A stretch of DNA of 64,000 bases. Origin: Arthrobacter sp. 135MFCol5.1. Lineage in GTDB: Bacteria; Actinomycetota; Actinomycetes; Actinomycetales; Micrococcaceae. Shown piece after piece: positions 22,573 to 31,229 of the stretch. The notes below the pieces were generated by a model that was not told where the DNA came from, ran no database searches, and saw only the letters and a program-made list of their open reading frames with translations. A program made the translations under genes and the position numbers. The DNA lies in NCBI RefSeq assembly GCF_000374865.1, contig NZ_KB895452.1:434001-498000 (forward strand), read 5' to 3'. The stretch's first letter is position 1, and each line of letters opens with the position of its first letter.

Positions 22573-22601
22573 ACTCTATGTAAGGGTTAGCACTCGGTCA
22601 A
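22573..22601 (-). promoter_or_regulatory. Promoter of groES-groEL
   Basis: On the minus strand a -35 TTGACC (22596-22601) and a -10 TAGAGT (22573-22578) are 17 bp apart. The -35 box lies in the spacer of the distal CIRCE and the proximal CIRCE starts just after the -10, so HrcA would block polymerase at both sides. Confidence 0.82.
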
Positions 22602-22613
22602 GGCGAGTGCCAG
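22587..22613. promoter_or_regulatory. CIRCE operator, distal copy
   Basis: TTAGCACTC-N9-GAGTGCCAG has a perfect left half and a right half with two mismatches to CIRCE. Its spacer contains the -35 box of the groES promoter. Confidence 0.88.
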
Positions 22614-22675
22614 TTTTTCGTCATCGGCGTATTCCGTTGAGCGCGGTTTGGGAAGCAGCGGGGGCCCAGGCAGCT

Positions 22676-23056
22676 TCAGCGGCCCAGATCGTCGAAGTCC
22701 ACGTCTTCGCCGCCGTCGGCATCACTGCCACCCTGCTTCCGGCTACGGAACAGCACCCAGCCCGCAGCGGCCGCGGCGAGCAGTGCCGCCACCAGGAAGA
22801 AGATGCTCCCGGCCCGCGCGCCGTCGTACAGTCCGCGGATGTCGCGGGCTTCCTGCGTGTTGTCCGAGATGTCGTTGCCGCCCACCGAGTAGACAGTGGC
22901 GTTGAATGTGTCCAGGACAAAGATGATCACCAGAAGCGCGATGCACACCAGTGCCACCACGGCCGCGGCGATCAGGACCGGGCGGGCAAACCGGGCAGGA
23001 CCCCGTTCCTTGGGGTCGTGTTCGCCGGTGTCCCCGGGGGCTGCGGTTTCATCCAT
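22676..23056 (-). CDS. Small two-helix membrane protein
   Basis: This 126-residue protein has an acidic N-terminus, a membrane helix (PVLIAAAVVALVCIALLVII), a short external loop with NATVYSVGG, a second helix (IFFLVAALLAAAAAGWVLF), and an acidic tail ending EDVDFDDLGR. I chose the ATG at 23056 because TAGTGT ends 7 nt upstream; a GTG at 23065 is also in frame. No function is known. It diverges from the methyltransferase gene within 54 bp. Confidence 0.82.
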   Translation of the reverse strand: MDETAAPGDTGEHDPKERGPARFARPVLIAAAVVALVCIALLVIIFVLDTFNATVYSVGGNDISDNTQEARDIRGLYDGARAGSIFFLVAALLAAAAAGWVLFRSRKQGGSDADGGEDVDFDDLGR

Positions 23057-23063
23057 GGTGTCC

Positions 23064-23069
23064 ACACTA
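23064..23069 (-). promoter_or_regulatory. -10 box of small membrane protein gene
   Basis: TAGTGT on the minus strand, then GGACACC, then ATG. No ribosome binding site is present. It faces a second leaderless-type promoter for the divergent methyltransferase gene. Confidence 0.55.
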
Positions 23070-23096
23070 TCGGCAACCCCGCATGCGCTCCTCCAC

Positions 23097-23102
23097 TAGG
23101 CT
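23097..23102 (+). promoter_or_regulatory. -10 box of methyltransferase gene, leaderless start
   Basis: TAGGCT, then GGAACCC, then the ATG at 23110. The 7-nt gap without a Shine-Dalgarno sequence suggests a leaderless mRNA. Confidence 0.6.
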
Positions 23103-23109
23103 GGAACCC

Positions 23110-24366
23110 ATGGCTCACGCTCCCCAGGACCAGATCGCACCGCTGCTGACCCCCGAAGGCTGGGAGCTGTTAGCCTCCCTGGGCCCCTACCGGGACGAGG
23201 ATTCCTTCGAACTCAACTCCGCGCTCCGGAAGGCCGGCCATCCTGCCGGGCTGGTCTCCGCCGTCCTGACCCAGTCGCGGCTGCGCACCAAGGCCGAGGC
23301 GAAGTTCGGTGAGTTCGCCCGCCAGATGCTCTTCACCCAGGCAGGCCTGGAGCAGGCCACCCGCCTGAACGTCGCGGCGCGCCACGCACAGCGGTTCGCC
23401 GCCGCCGGGATCAGCCATGTGGCGGACCTGGGCTGTGGCCTGGGCGCCGATTCCCTGGCCCTGGCATCCCTTGACCTCACAGTGACCGCCGTCGAAATGG
23501 ACGAGACCACGGCGGCCTGCGCCACGGTGAACCTGATCCCCTTCCCCAACGCCACCGTGGTGCACGCGGACGCGGCAGCGGTGCCGCTGGAGGGGGTCGA
23601 CGGCGTGTGGCTGGATCCAGCACGCCGGGTCACCTCCACGTCCGGCACCAAGCGGATCTGGGACCCGGAAGCGTTCTCACCGCCGTTGTCCTTCGTTGAA
23701 TCGCTCGCGGCGTCAGGGAAGGCGGTGGGCGTCAAGATGGGGCCCGGCATGCCGCACGAATCCGTGCCCGCCGGCTGCGAAGCCCAGTGGGTGTCGGTAG
23801 CCGGAGACGTCACCGAAGTGACCTTGTGGTTCAACGCCGTCAGCAGGCCCGGGGTGCGCCGCGCCGCCCTTGTCCTTGGCCCGGAAGGTGCGGCCGAACT
23901 GACCAGCGGCAACGATTTCGGTGCAGGCCCCACCGCACCGGTGGGACCGGTGGAGGGCTACCTGTACGAACCCGACGGCGCCGTGATCCGGGCCGGGCTG
24001 GTGGCGGATGTCGCGCTGGAACTCGGCGGCCACCTGGTGGATGAGCACATCGCCTACATCTGTGCGCCGGAACTGGTGGCCACGCCGTTCGCCCGCGCCT
24101 ACAAAGTGCGGGAAGTGATGCCCTACAACGTCAAGGCGCTCAAAGCCTGGGTGAAGCAGGAGGGCATCACCGTGCTGGACATCAAGAAGCGGGGCACTGC
24201 CGTCACCCCCGAAGAACTGCGGAAGCAACTGCTGCCGGGCGGAAAGGCGGCCGGCAAGGGTTCCGGCAAGAAGGCCGCCGGCAAGGCCGCCACCTTGGTC
24301 CTGACCCGGATTGGCGAGGACCGGGTGGCCGTCGTGGTGGAACCCGTCCCGACCGGCATGCCCTAG
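23110..24366 (+). CDS. SAM-dependent methyltransferase, THUMP-like
   Basis: The 418-residue protein has a class I methyltransferase core with motif I VADLGCGLGADSLAL (about residue 103) and later D/E motifs (TAVEMDE, VHADAAAVPL), then a THUMP-like C-terminal domain. Such proteins probably act on RNA. Near residues 380-395 there is a Lys/Gly/Ala-rich linker (GGKAAGKGSGKKAAGK) before a last beta-strand. The ATG at 23110 was chosen because it lies directly behind a TAGGCT box; the open frame runs further upstream without support. The substrate is unknown. Confidence 0.9.
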   Translation: MAHAPQDQIAPLLTPEGWELLASLGPYRDEDSFELNSALRKAGHPAGLVSAVLTQSRLRTKAEAKFGEFARQMLFTQAGLEQATRLNVAARHAQRFAAAGISHVADLGCGLGADSLALASLDLTVTAVEMDETTAACATVNLIPFPNATVVHADAAAVPLEGVDGVWLDPARRVTSTSGTKRIWDPEAFSPPLSFVESLAASGKAVGVKMGPGMPHESVPAGCEAQWVSVAGDVTEVTLWFNAVSRPGVRRAALVLGPEGAAELTSGNDFGAGPTAPVGPVEGYLYEPDGAVIRAGLVADVALELGGHLVDEHIAYICAPELVATPFARAYKVREVMPYNVKALKAWVKQEGITVLDIKKRGTAVTPEELRKQLLPGGKAAGKGSGKKAAGKAATLVLTRIGEDRVAVVVEPVPTGMP

Positions 24367-24392
24367 GGCCGGCCGGGCGGGCCGCCCGTCCG

Positions 24393-25244
24393 CTACTGGG
24401 CGCGCATGAACTCCTCGGCGGCCCGCACCTGCTCAGCCGTGGGCCGTACCCCGGTGTACAGGACAAACTGTTCGAGGGCCTGGATGGTGGCCACTTCGGC
24501 GCCGGTGATGACCGGCTTGCCGGCTGCACGGGCGGCCCGGATCAGCGGCGTCTCGGCGGGCAAGGCCACCACGTCGAAGACCAGGCGGGCCGCTTCGATT
24601 GCCTCCGCCGGGAACGACACGGTCTCTGCGTCCGCCCCGCCGGCCATACTCCCTGCCATTCCGATGGGCGTGACGTTGATGATGAGGTCAGCCGTCCTGC
24701 CGTCGAGCGCTGCCCGCCACTGGAAGCCGTACTGGTCCGCGAGCGCCCGGCCGGAGGCTTCGTTCCGGGACACGACCGTGACGTTGGTGAAGCCGGCGTC
24801 CCGCAAGGCCGCCACCGTGGCCTTGGCCATGCCGCCGGATCCCTGCACCACCACGGAGTAGCTGGTGGGGACCTCGTTGGAGGCCAGGAGCTGCTCAATG
24901 GCCGTGTAGTCGGTGTTGTACGCCTTGAGGTGGCCATCGGTGTTCACGATCGTGTTCACGGAGTCGATGGCCTTGGCGGAGGGGTCCATCTCGTCCACCA
25001 GGGCTATGACGTCTTCCTTGTAGGGCATGGAGATGGCACAGCCCCGGATGCCCAGGCCCCGCACGCCGGCGATGGCCTGTTCAAGGTTGGTGGGCGCGAA
25101 CGCCTTGTAGATCCAGTTCAGGTCCAGTTGCCCGTAAAGGTGGTTGTGGAACCGGGTCCCGTTGTTGCTGGGGCGGGCGGAGAGCGAGATGCAGAGGGTC
25201 ATGTCTTTATTCAGAATGGGCACCCGACCATTAAACGCGCTCAC
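24393..25244 (-). CDS. Shikimate 5-dehydrogenase family protein
   Basis: The 283-residue NAD(P)-dependent enzyme has the shikimate-binding N-terminal domain with MPYKEDVIALVD (catalytic-type Lys) and a C-terminal Rossmann domain with VVQGSGGMAKATVAAL. It ends in a long helix, PTAEQVRAAEEFMRAQ. It reduces 3-dehydroshikimate or a related acid; it may be a paralogue rather than the main AroE, since it is not near other aro genes. The start is the GTG at 25244 behind GGGAG; an internal ATG at about 25202 is an alternative. Confidence 0.88.
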   Translation of the reverse strand: MSAFNGRVPILNKDMTLCISLSARPSNNGTRFHNHLYGQLDLNWIYKAFAPTNLEQAIAGVRGLGIRGCAISMPYKEDVIALVDEMDPSAKAIDSVNTIVNTDGHLKAYNTDYTAIEQLLASNEVPTSYSVVVQGSGGMAKATVAALRDAGFTNVTVVSRNEASGRALADQYGFQWRAALDGRTADLIINVTPIGMAGSMAGGADAETVSFPAEAIEAARLVFDVVALPAETPLIRAARAAGKPVITGAEVATIQALEQFVLYTGVRPTAEQVRAAEEFMRAQ

Positions 25245-25263
25245 CGCCGCTCCCGCTCGCAAG

Positions 25264-26979
25264 TCACGGAGTGCAGCCGGTTCCGGCAGGATAGGGCCCG
25301 ACGGCGGCAGGCAGCTTTCCGGGCGCCGTTGCCTTCCCTGCCAGGACGGCGGCGAGGGCGTCGAAGGCGGTGTCGTTGCGGCCGTAGAGCGCCAGCTTGA
25401 TCGGTGCGTTGGAGTCCTGCAGCGGCCAGGGCGCGTCCAGGGCTACCGCGATGTCGCCCGCTCCCGGTGTGCCGCCGAAGCCGATGAGGTTGACCACGGG
25501 GCCGGAGCCGACGGCCAGGCCGGCACGGGCGGCAGCGGCTTCGAAGCGTTCGCGGTCCCCCGGGCCACCTCCTTGGACGCGTACCGAACCCGGCACCAGC
25601 GGTCCGTGGCAGGGGCCGGAGAGGACTGTCACGGCGGATGCCGAGACCTTGGCTGACAGGGCTGCGCCGCTGCCGGCCGGAGCACCCGCACCGGGGGTCC
25701 CCGCAAGGGCCGCTGTGCGCGCATGCCACATCATCATGGTGGCAACCCGCCTCGCGGCGTCATCGAGCCGTGCGGCCGGGAGGCTGCCAGCTGCGAGGGC
25801 TTGCAGGATGGCGGCATGCGCCTGTTCCACGTCCTCGGGCATCAGCAGCAGGTCGGCGCCGGCGGCCAGGGCCTTCACGGCGGCCGCGCCGGCCGGATAC
25901 TGCTTTTCCACGGCTCCCATGTTGAGGGCGTCCGTCACCGCTACGCCCTGGAATCCCAGGTTCCGCAGTGCCGCGTAGCTGGGCGCGGAGAGCGACGCCG
26001 GCACGCCGGGTTCCAGCGCGGGCACGGCGATGTGCCCGGTCATGACGACCGGCAAGCCAGCGGCCACGGCGGCCTGGAACGGTTTCCAGTCCCTGCCCCG
26101 GAGCTCGTCGATGGAGGCCGGCTGGACGGGAAGGTTGAGGTGGGAATCGGTCGTCACCGAGCCGTGCCCGGGGAAGTGCTTGACGGTGGGGAGGATGCCT
26201 GCGTCCAGCATGCCCCGGGAGAACGCCACGCCCTGCGCTGCCGCCACTGCCGGATCGGCGGACATCGAGCGGGCGCCGATGGTGGGGTCCTTGGGGCCGA
26301 TGGTCACGTCCGTGTCGGGCGCGAAATCGAGGTCGAACCCCAACGGCAGCAGCTCGGCGGCCAACGCCTTGCCGGCCTGGCGGGTCAGGTCTTCGCTGCC
26401 CGCGGCGCCGTAGCTCATGGGCACCGGCCATTCGGTGAGCGGGGCGCCCAGGCGGGCCACTGCGCCGCCTTCCTGGTCCACGCCGATGATCCCGGGCCAT
26501 GGCCGGCCGTCCGCGGTAGCGGCCTGACGCAGCCGCTGGTTCACGGCCCCCATCGCGGCCACGTCCACCTTCCCCTGCGGGTCGCGCGGGACGTTGTCGC
26601 CCATGATGATGGACCCGGCCAGGTGGAGGCGCTGGATGAGCGCCGCGTGGGCTTCCACCTGGTTGCCCTTGAAGAACGGGAGCAGGACCTGGCCGGCTTT
26701 TTCCTCCGGCGTCATGGCCGCCACAGCCGCCGCGGCGGCGTCCTGGTCCCGCTGCTCGGGGCCCCACCCCAGGGGCCGGGAACCCGGATCAGGTGACGGG
26801 GAAGCCAAAGGGGGCGCCGGCGTCGTACTTTCCGCGGCGGACGCGCTGGGCGCAGGTGCCGTGGACGACGGCGGCGCGGCGCTGGGCGAGGCGGTGCAGG
26901 AGCCCAGGGCAACGGCTGACAACGCGAGGATGAGGGGAAAGGATTTGGCGGGACTGTGACGCAGCGGGAACGAGGCCAT
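25264..26979 (-). CDS. Glycoside hydrolase family 3 lipoprotein
   Basis: This 571-residue protein is exported and lipid-anchored: a basic N-terminus, a hydrophobic helix and the lipobox ALGSC at about residues 24-28, then a Pro/Ala/Ser-rich linker. The GH3 catalytic domain contains KHFPGHGSVTTDSHLNLP near residue 266 and the nucleophile region VAVTDALNMGAV near residue 350. The closest known activity is NagZ-type beta-N-acetylhexosaminidase, which would act on peptidoglycan or chitin sugars outside the cell. The ATG at 26979 lies 7 nt behind TAGCAT. Confidence 0.93.
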   Translation of the reverse strand: MASFPLRHSPAKSFPLILALSAVALGSCTASPSAAPPSSTAPAPSASAAESTTPAPPLASPSPDPGSRPLGWGPEQRDQDAAAAAVAAMTPEEKAGQVLLPFFKGNQVEAHAALIQRLHLAGSIIMGDNVPRDPQGKVDVAAMGAVNQRLRQAATADGRPWPGIIGVDQEGGAVARLGAPLTEWPVPMSYGAAGSEDLTRQAGKALAAELLPLGFDLDFAPDTDVTIGPKDPTIGARSMSADPAVAAAQGVAFSRGMLDAGILPTVKHFPGHGSVTTDSHLNLPVQPASIDELRGRDWKPFQAAVAAGLPVVMTGHIAVPALEPGVPASLSAPSYAALRNLGFQGVAVTDALNMGAVEKQYPAGAAAVKALAAGADLLLMPEDVEQAHAAILQALAAGSLPAARLDDAARRVATMMMWHARTAALAGTPGAGAPAGSGAALSAKVSASAVTVLSGPCHGPLVPGSVRVQGGGPGDRERFEAAAARAGLAVGSGPVVNLIGFGGTPGAGDIAVALDAPWPLQDSNAPIKLALYGRNDTAFDALAAVLAGKATAPGKLPAAVGPYPAGTGCTP

Positions 26980-26986
26980 CAGTACG

Positions 26987-26992
26987 ATGCTA
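26987..26992 (-). promoter_or_regulatory. -10 box of GH3 gene, leaderless start
   Basis: TAGCAT on the minus strand, then CGTACTG, then ATG. The gap is 7 nt and has no ribosome binding site. Confidence 0.58.
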
Positions 26993-27083
26993 CCCCTGGA
27001 CTAGACTTGGACCATCCGTTCGCCTGCCGGCTGCAGCCTGTGAGCGGCACCAGCCAGCGGCAAACCGGACAGTAAGGAATTGT

Positions 27084-28235
27084 GTGAAGATCGACTTCGC
27101 GTCATCGAGGCAGTCAACCCTCGGTGTTGAGTGGGAGCTCGCTTTGGTGGACGGAAAGACGGGCGAGCTCGCCTCCGTCGCCAACCAGGTGCTCCGCGGG
27201 GTGTCCTCCCGGCACCCGGAACTCAACGAAGACGACGAGCACCCGCACATCAAGCAGGAACTCCTGCTCAACACCGTGGAACTCGTCACCGGGATCTGCG
27301 AAACGGCCGCCGAAGCCAAGGCGGACCTCAGCCGGTCCGTGGCCGCGGTCCGCGAAATCACCGATCCCATGGGCGTGGAGTTGTTCTGCGCGGGCAGCCA
27401 CCCGTTCAGCCCGCCGCAGCTGCAACCGGTCACGGACAAGGCACGCTATGCCAAGCTGATCGACCGGACCCAGTGGTGGGGACGGCAGATGGTCATTTAC
27501 GGCGTCCACGTCCATGTGGGACTGGACCGCCGGGACAAGGCGCTGCCCGTCCTGGACGGACTGGTCAACTACTTCCCGCATTTCCAGGCGCTCTCTGCCT
27601 CCAGTCCCTTCTGGGGCGGTGAGGACACGGGCTACGCGTCCCAGCGGGCCTTGATGTTCCAGCAGCTCCCCACCGCGGGGCTGCCCTTCCAGTTCAGATC
27701 CTGGGCGGAGTACGAGTCCTACGTCCAGGACATGTTCACCACCGGTGTCATCGACACCATTTCCGAGATCCGGTGGGACATCCGGCCAGTGCCGGCCCTG
27801 GGCACCATCGAAATGCGCATCTGCGACGGCCTGGCCACGCTGGAGGAAGTGGGTGCCATCGCCGCCCTCACCCAGTGCCTGGTGGATGAGTTCTCCACCA
27901 CCCTGGACAACGGCGGCACCATCCCCACCATGCCGCCGTGGCATGTCCAGGAAAACAAGTGGCGCGCCGCCCGCTACGGCATGGATGCCATCATCATCCT
28001 GGACGCCGCAGGCAAGGAACAGCTGGTCACGGACCACCTTCTGGAGACGCTGAACCGGCTGGAGCCCGTGGCAGCCAAGCTGCGCTGCTCCGACGAGCTC
28101 GCCGACGTCGAGAAGATCATCCGCCGCGGCGCCGGATACCAGCGCCAGCGCCGGGTGGCAGCCGAAAACGGCGGAAACCTGCAGGCTGTGGTGCTGGACC
28201 TGGTCAAGCAGATGCGCAACGGCCCCACCGCCTAG
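27084..28235 (+). CDS. Glutamate-cysteine ligase, YbdK family
   Basis: This 383-residue carboxylate-amine ligase joins glutamate and cysteine (or a related amine) with ATP. It begins STLGVEWELAL, contains HVHVGLDRRDKAL and the ALGTIEMRICDGL strand that are typical of the GCS2/YbdK family. Length is normal. The start is a GTG at 27084 behind AAGGAA. Mycothiol genes are also in this window, so the physiological product may not be glutathione. It diverges from the GH3 gene and converges with tsaD. Confidence 0.9.
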   Translation: MKIDFASSRQSTLGVEWELALVDGKTGELASVANQVLRGVSSRHPELNEDDEHPHIKQELLLNTVELVTGICETAAEAKADLSRSVAAVREITDPMGVELFCAGSHPFSPPQLQPVTDKARYAKLIDRTQWWGRQMVIYGVHVHVGLDRRDKALPVLDGLVNYFPHFQALSASSPFWGGEDTGYASQRALMFQQLPTAGLPFQFRSWAEYESYVQDMFTTGVIDTISEIRWDIRPVPALGTIEMRICDGLATLEEVGAIAALTQCLVDEFSTTLDNGGTIPTMPPWHVQENKWRAARYGMDAIIILDAAGKEQLVTDHLLETLNRLEPVAAKLRCSDELADVEKIIRRGAGYQRQRRVAAENGGNLQAVVLDLVKQMRNGPTA

Positions 28236-28278
28236 TCTGCTTCTGCCGAGGCGGGGAACTTCGGCACGGACACGCCGG

Positions 28279-28303
28279 CCGCCGTCGTGATGTACGACGG
28301 CGG
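28279..28303. terminator. Stem-loop between convergent genes
   Basis: A perfect 10-bp inverted repeat with a GATGT loop lies between the ends of the ligase gene and tsaD. It lacks a U-tract in both directions, so a terminator role is only possible. Confidence 0.4.
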
Positions 28304-28352
28304 GGCCGCCAAAGCGGCCGGCGGCAGTTCGCTTTCGCCGGGCCCCCTGCCG

Positions 28353-29444
28353 TCAGGCCGGCAGCGACACCGAGGTGACCGGCAGCGACGAGTCCGGGGC
28401 GAAGCCGATTCCGCTGGGTTCCACGCCGGCCATCACCAGTTGCGCACCGAGGGCCGCCACCATGGCGCCGTTGTCGGTGCAGAGATCCAGCGGGGGAACG
28501 TGCAGCCGGATCCCGGCCGACGCGCAGCGTTGCCCGGTCAGTTCCCGCAGGCGTGAATTGGCCGCCACCCCGCCGCCCAGCAGGACGTCCTTGATTCCGT
28601 GCTCGCGGCAGGCCAGCACCGCCTTGGACGAAATCACGTCCACCACCGCTTCCTGGAAGGCGGCAGCGATGTCAGCCACCGGGATCTCCTCCCCGCGGGC
28701 CTCGAACTGCTCCACGCAGCGGGCCACGGCGGTTTTGAGGCCGCTGAAGGACCAGTCATACCGGTGCGGCCCCGGCTGGTCCGCCGTGCCCATGTACTTG
28801 GGCTGGCTCAGTCCGCGGGGGAAGCGGATGGCTTTGGGATTGCCGTTGCGGGCCACCTTGTCGATGGCCGGCCCACCGGGGTAGCCCAGGCCCAGGATGC
28901 GGGCCACCTTGTCGTACGCCTCACCGGCGGCGTCGTCGATGGTGGCGCCCAGGAGCTCCACATCGCTGGTGATGCCGTTGATGCGCAGGATCTCCGTGTG
29001 GCCGCCGGACACCAGCAAGGCGCCCAGGTTGGCCGGCAGGTCCTGCGTCCTGCCGGTTGCCCGGTCATCCAGGAGGCCGACACCAACGTGGGCCACCAGG
29101 TGGTTGATCGCGTACAGCGGCTTCCCGGTGGCGACGGCGAGCGCCTTGGCGGCGCAGACTCCCACCATGAGTGCGCCCGCGAGTCCGGGGCCTGATGTCA
29201 CCGCGATGGCGTCCACGTCGGCAAGGCGCACGTCCGCGTCCGCCAGCGCCTTCTCCAGGGTGGGAACGAAGGCGTCCAGGTGTGCACGGGAGGCAATCTC
29301 CGGGATAACCCCGCCGAACCGGACATGCTCGTCCATGGAGGAGGAAACGGTGTTTGCCAGGAGGGTGGTGCCGCGGACCACCCCCACGCCTGTCTCATCG
29401 CAGGAAGATTCGATCCCCAGGACCAGGGGCTGCGTACGGTTCAT
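28353..29444 (-). CDS. tsaD: tRNA N6-adenosine threonylcarbamoyltransferase
   Basis: TsaD transfers the threonylcarbamoyl group to A37 of ANN-decoding tRNAs (t6A). The 363-residue protein begins [15 protein letters not shown], carries the metal-binding pair in [10 protein letters not shown] (about H111 and H115), [10 protein letters not shown], and the C-terminal [10 protein letters not shown]. It is the last gene of the alr-tsaE-tsaB-rimI-tsaD operon; its start overlaps rimI by 4 nt. TsaB and TsaE in the same operon are its complex partners; TsaC is not in the window. Confidence 0.98.
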   Translation of the reverse strand: MNRTQPLVLGIESSCDETGVGVVRGTTLLANTVSSSMDEHVRFGGVIPEIASRAHLDAFVPTLEKALADADVRLADVDAIAVTSGPGLAGALMVGVCAAKALAVATGKPLYAINHLVAHVGVGLLDDRATGRTQDLPANLGALLVSGGHTEILRINGITSDVELLGATIDDAAGEAYDKVARILGLGYPGGPAIDKVARNGNPKAIRFPRGLSQPKYMGTADQPGPHRYDWSFSGLKTAVARCVEQFEARGEEIPVADIAAAFQEAVVDVISSKAVLACREHGIKDVLLGGGVAANSRLRELTGQRCASAGIRLHVPPLDLCTDNGAMVAALGAQLVMAGVEPSGIGFAPDSSLPVTSVSLPA

Positions 29445-29956
29445 TGCCTGCCTGCTTCCGTTGCGTCGTCACCGGCGGTTTGAGCGGCCAAGGGGAGCCG
29501 CATGATCAGGGCGTCCACGCCGTCGCGGTAGTAGCGGGGACGGATATGGATCTGCTCGAATCCGAACCGCAGGTACAGCTGCTGGGCCCGAGGATTGTCC
29601 GCCCGGACTTCGAGCAGGACGTCGGCCGCGCCCCGCCGTCGTGCCTCCCCGATGAGCCGGGTGAGCAGGTCGCTGCCGATGCCGCGCCCTTCGTACTCCG
29701 GGACGACGGCGATGGTCTGCACGTCTGCGATCGGCTCGATGCACATCAGGCCGGCGTAGCCCACGATGCCGTCACTGCCCTCCGCCACCAGGTAGCGGCG
29801 TGTTTCCGGCTGGGACAGCTCATCCAGGAACATCTGCACTGGCCAGGCATCGATCGGGAACAGCCGGTGTTCGAGGAGTCCGACGGCGGGAACATCGTCC
29901 AAAGTCATGTCCCGGACCGTGATTCCCGCCGACCGCGGATCCTGCATGGTGTTCAC
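29441..29956 (-). CDS. rimI: Ribosomal protein S18-alanine N-acetyltransferase
   Basis: This 171-residue GNAT enzyme acetylates the N-terminal alanine of ribosomal protein S18. The acetyl-CoA loop is [13 protein letters not shown], and the C-terminal QQLYLRFGF is the usual family ending. It overlaps tsaB and tsaD by 4 nt on each side. The tsaB-rimI-tsaD order is common in actinobacteria, which supports the name over other GNAT proteins. Confidence 0.94.
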   Translation of the reverse strand: MNTMQDPRSAGITVRDMTLDDVPAVGLLEHRLFPIDAWPVQMFLDELSQPETRRYLVAEGSDGIVGYAGLMCIEPIADVQTIAVVPEYEGRGIGSDLLTRLIGEARRRGAADVLLEVRADNPRAQQLYLRFGFEQIHIRPRYYRDGVDALIMRLPLAAQTAGDDATEAGRQ

Positions 29957-30624
29957 AGTGCCCTCTTCCGTGGTCCGGGGACCTGGGCGTCGGATTCGCG
30001 GAGGTACAGGGGGGTGGAGTCCAACAGGGCTTCTCCGGAGGCCAGCCTGGCGAGGGCGAACTGGCCAAGGTAGAGCGCGTCCGGCTGCTCGGCCGCGAAT
30101 TCCGGGTGGGCATCCAGGATGTCGCCGTAGAGCCCGGCACCGGCACCGAACGCGGGCAGTTCGGGAAGGTCCGCGGCGACACTGACGTGCGGACCGTCCT
30201 GGAGCAGCGGCAACTGGCCGTCGGCCAAGCTGTAGCGGGCCCAGTAGACCTCCTTGCGCCGGGCATCGGTGACCACCAGGAATTCCGGGACGGCAGCGGT
30301 GGATTCGGCCACTTCCAAGGCCACGGCGTCGAGGCTCATCAGCCCATGCAGGGGCTTGCCCCAGACGAACGACAGCGTGCGGGCCGTGGCAATGCCCGAA
30401 CGCAGCCCCGTGAACGGTCCCGGGCCGACGCCCACCACCAGGGCGTCGAGGTCAGCGCCGCTGACCCCGGCCTCGGACAGCATGGCGTGGATGCCGGGCG
30501 CGAGCACCTCGGCGTGGCTGCGGGTGTCCGCCGTCGCGAAGCTCGCGAGCACGCTTTCAGGGGCGTCGTCGGACACCAGCGCGGCGCTGGCCACCGCCGA
30601 GGTGTCAATGGCGAGGATCATCAT
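29953..30624 (-). CDS. tsaB: t6A synthesis protein TsaB
   Basis: The 223-residue ASKHA-fold protein is the non-catalytic partner of TsaD. It begins MILAIDTSAVASAALV, with GVGPGPFTGLRSGIATARTL as the dimer-interface motif. It overlaps tsaE and rimI by 4 nt each (ATGA), so translation of the chain is probably coupled. Confidence 0.97.
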   Translation of the reverse strand: MMILAIDTSAVASAALVSDDAPESVLASFATADTRSHAEVLAPGIHAMLSEAGVSGADLDALVVGVGPGPFTGLRSGIATARTLSFVWGKPLHGLMSLDAVALEVAESTAAVPEFLVVTDARRKEVYWARYSLADGQLPLLQDGPHVSVAADLPELPAFGAGAGLYGDILDAHPEFAAEQPDALYLGQFALARLASGEALLDSTPLYLRESDAQVPGPRKRAL

Positions 30625-31229
30625 GGTAGTCCCCCTTCAAAACCGCCCAGCGCCGGTGGCGTCGCCCAGCGGGGCCCGTATCCGCGCACCACGATGGTGC
30701 GCGGTTCGTCGGTGTCGTCGTCAAAGTCGAGGGTTGCGGACGGGCCGCCCGTGGTGCCGGCGTCACCTGCGGCTTCCGCGGCGGTGCCAAGACCGATGGC
30801 ACGGTGCAGGTCGATCTCCAGGCGGCTCTCGCTCAGGTGCTCCACCCGGTCGTGGCCCCACTCCACCACGGTCACCGAAGAGTCCATCGTGTTCTCGAGG
30901 TCGATGTCATCGATCTCCGCCGCAGATCCCAGGCGGTAGGCATCCACGTGCACCAGGTCCGGGCCGCCGGGCCGCGGACCGTCCGGCAGGTTCGGGTGGA
31001 TGCGGACCAGGACAAAGGTGGGCGAGATAATGCCAGCGCGGACACCCAGCCCCTCCCCCAGGCCTTGGGTAAAGGTTGTCTTTCCGGCGCCAAGTTCACC
31101 GGAGAGGACCAGCAGGTCTCCGGCCTGGAGCACCTCCGCAATATGCCGGCCGAGCGCCTGCGTCTGCTCCGCCGTCGTCGCAGCCAGCGTCACTTCCCAG
31201 TTGGCGGCCGGCCGCCCTGTCCCGCTCAT
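30621..31229 (-). CDS. tsaE: t6A synthesis ATPase TsaE
   Basis: TsaE is the ATPase of the t6A complex. The 202-residue protein has the Walker A motif SGELGAGKTTFTQGLG near residue 44, and SPTFVLVRIH. The C-terminus is extended by a Gly/Ala/Thr-rich region of about 45 residues after the usual end of the family domain. It overlaps alr and tsaB by 4 nt each. Confidence 0.96.
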   Translation of the reverse strand: MSGTGRPAANWEVTLAATTAEQTQALGRHIAEVLQAGDLLVLSGELGAGKTTFTQGLGEGLGVRAGIISPTFVLVRIHPNLPDGPRPGGPDLVHVDAYRLGSAAEIDDIDLENTMDSSVTVVEWGHDRVEHLSESRLEIDLHRAIGLGTAAEAAGDAGTTGGPSATLDFDDDTDEPRTIVVRGYGPRWATPPALGGFEGGLP

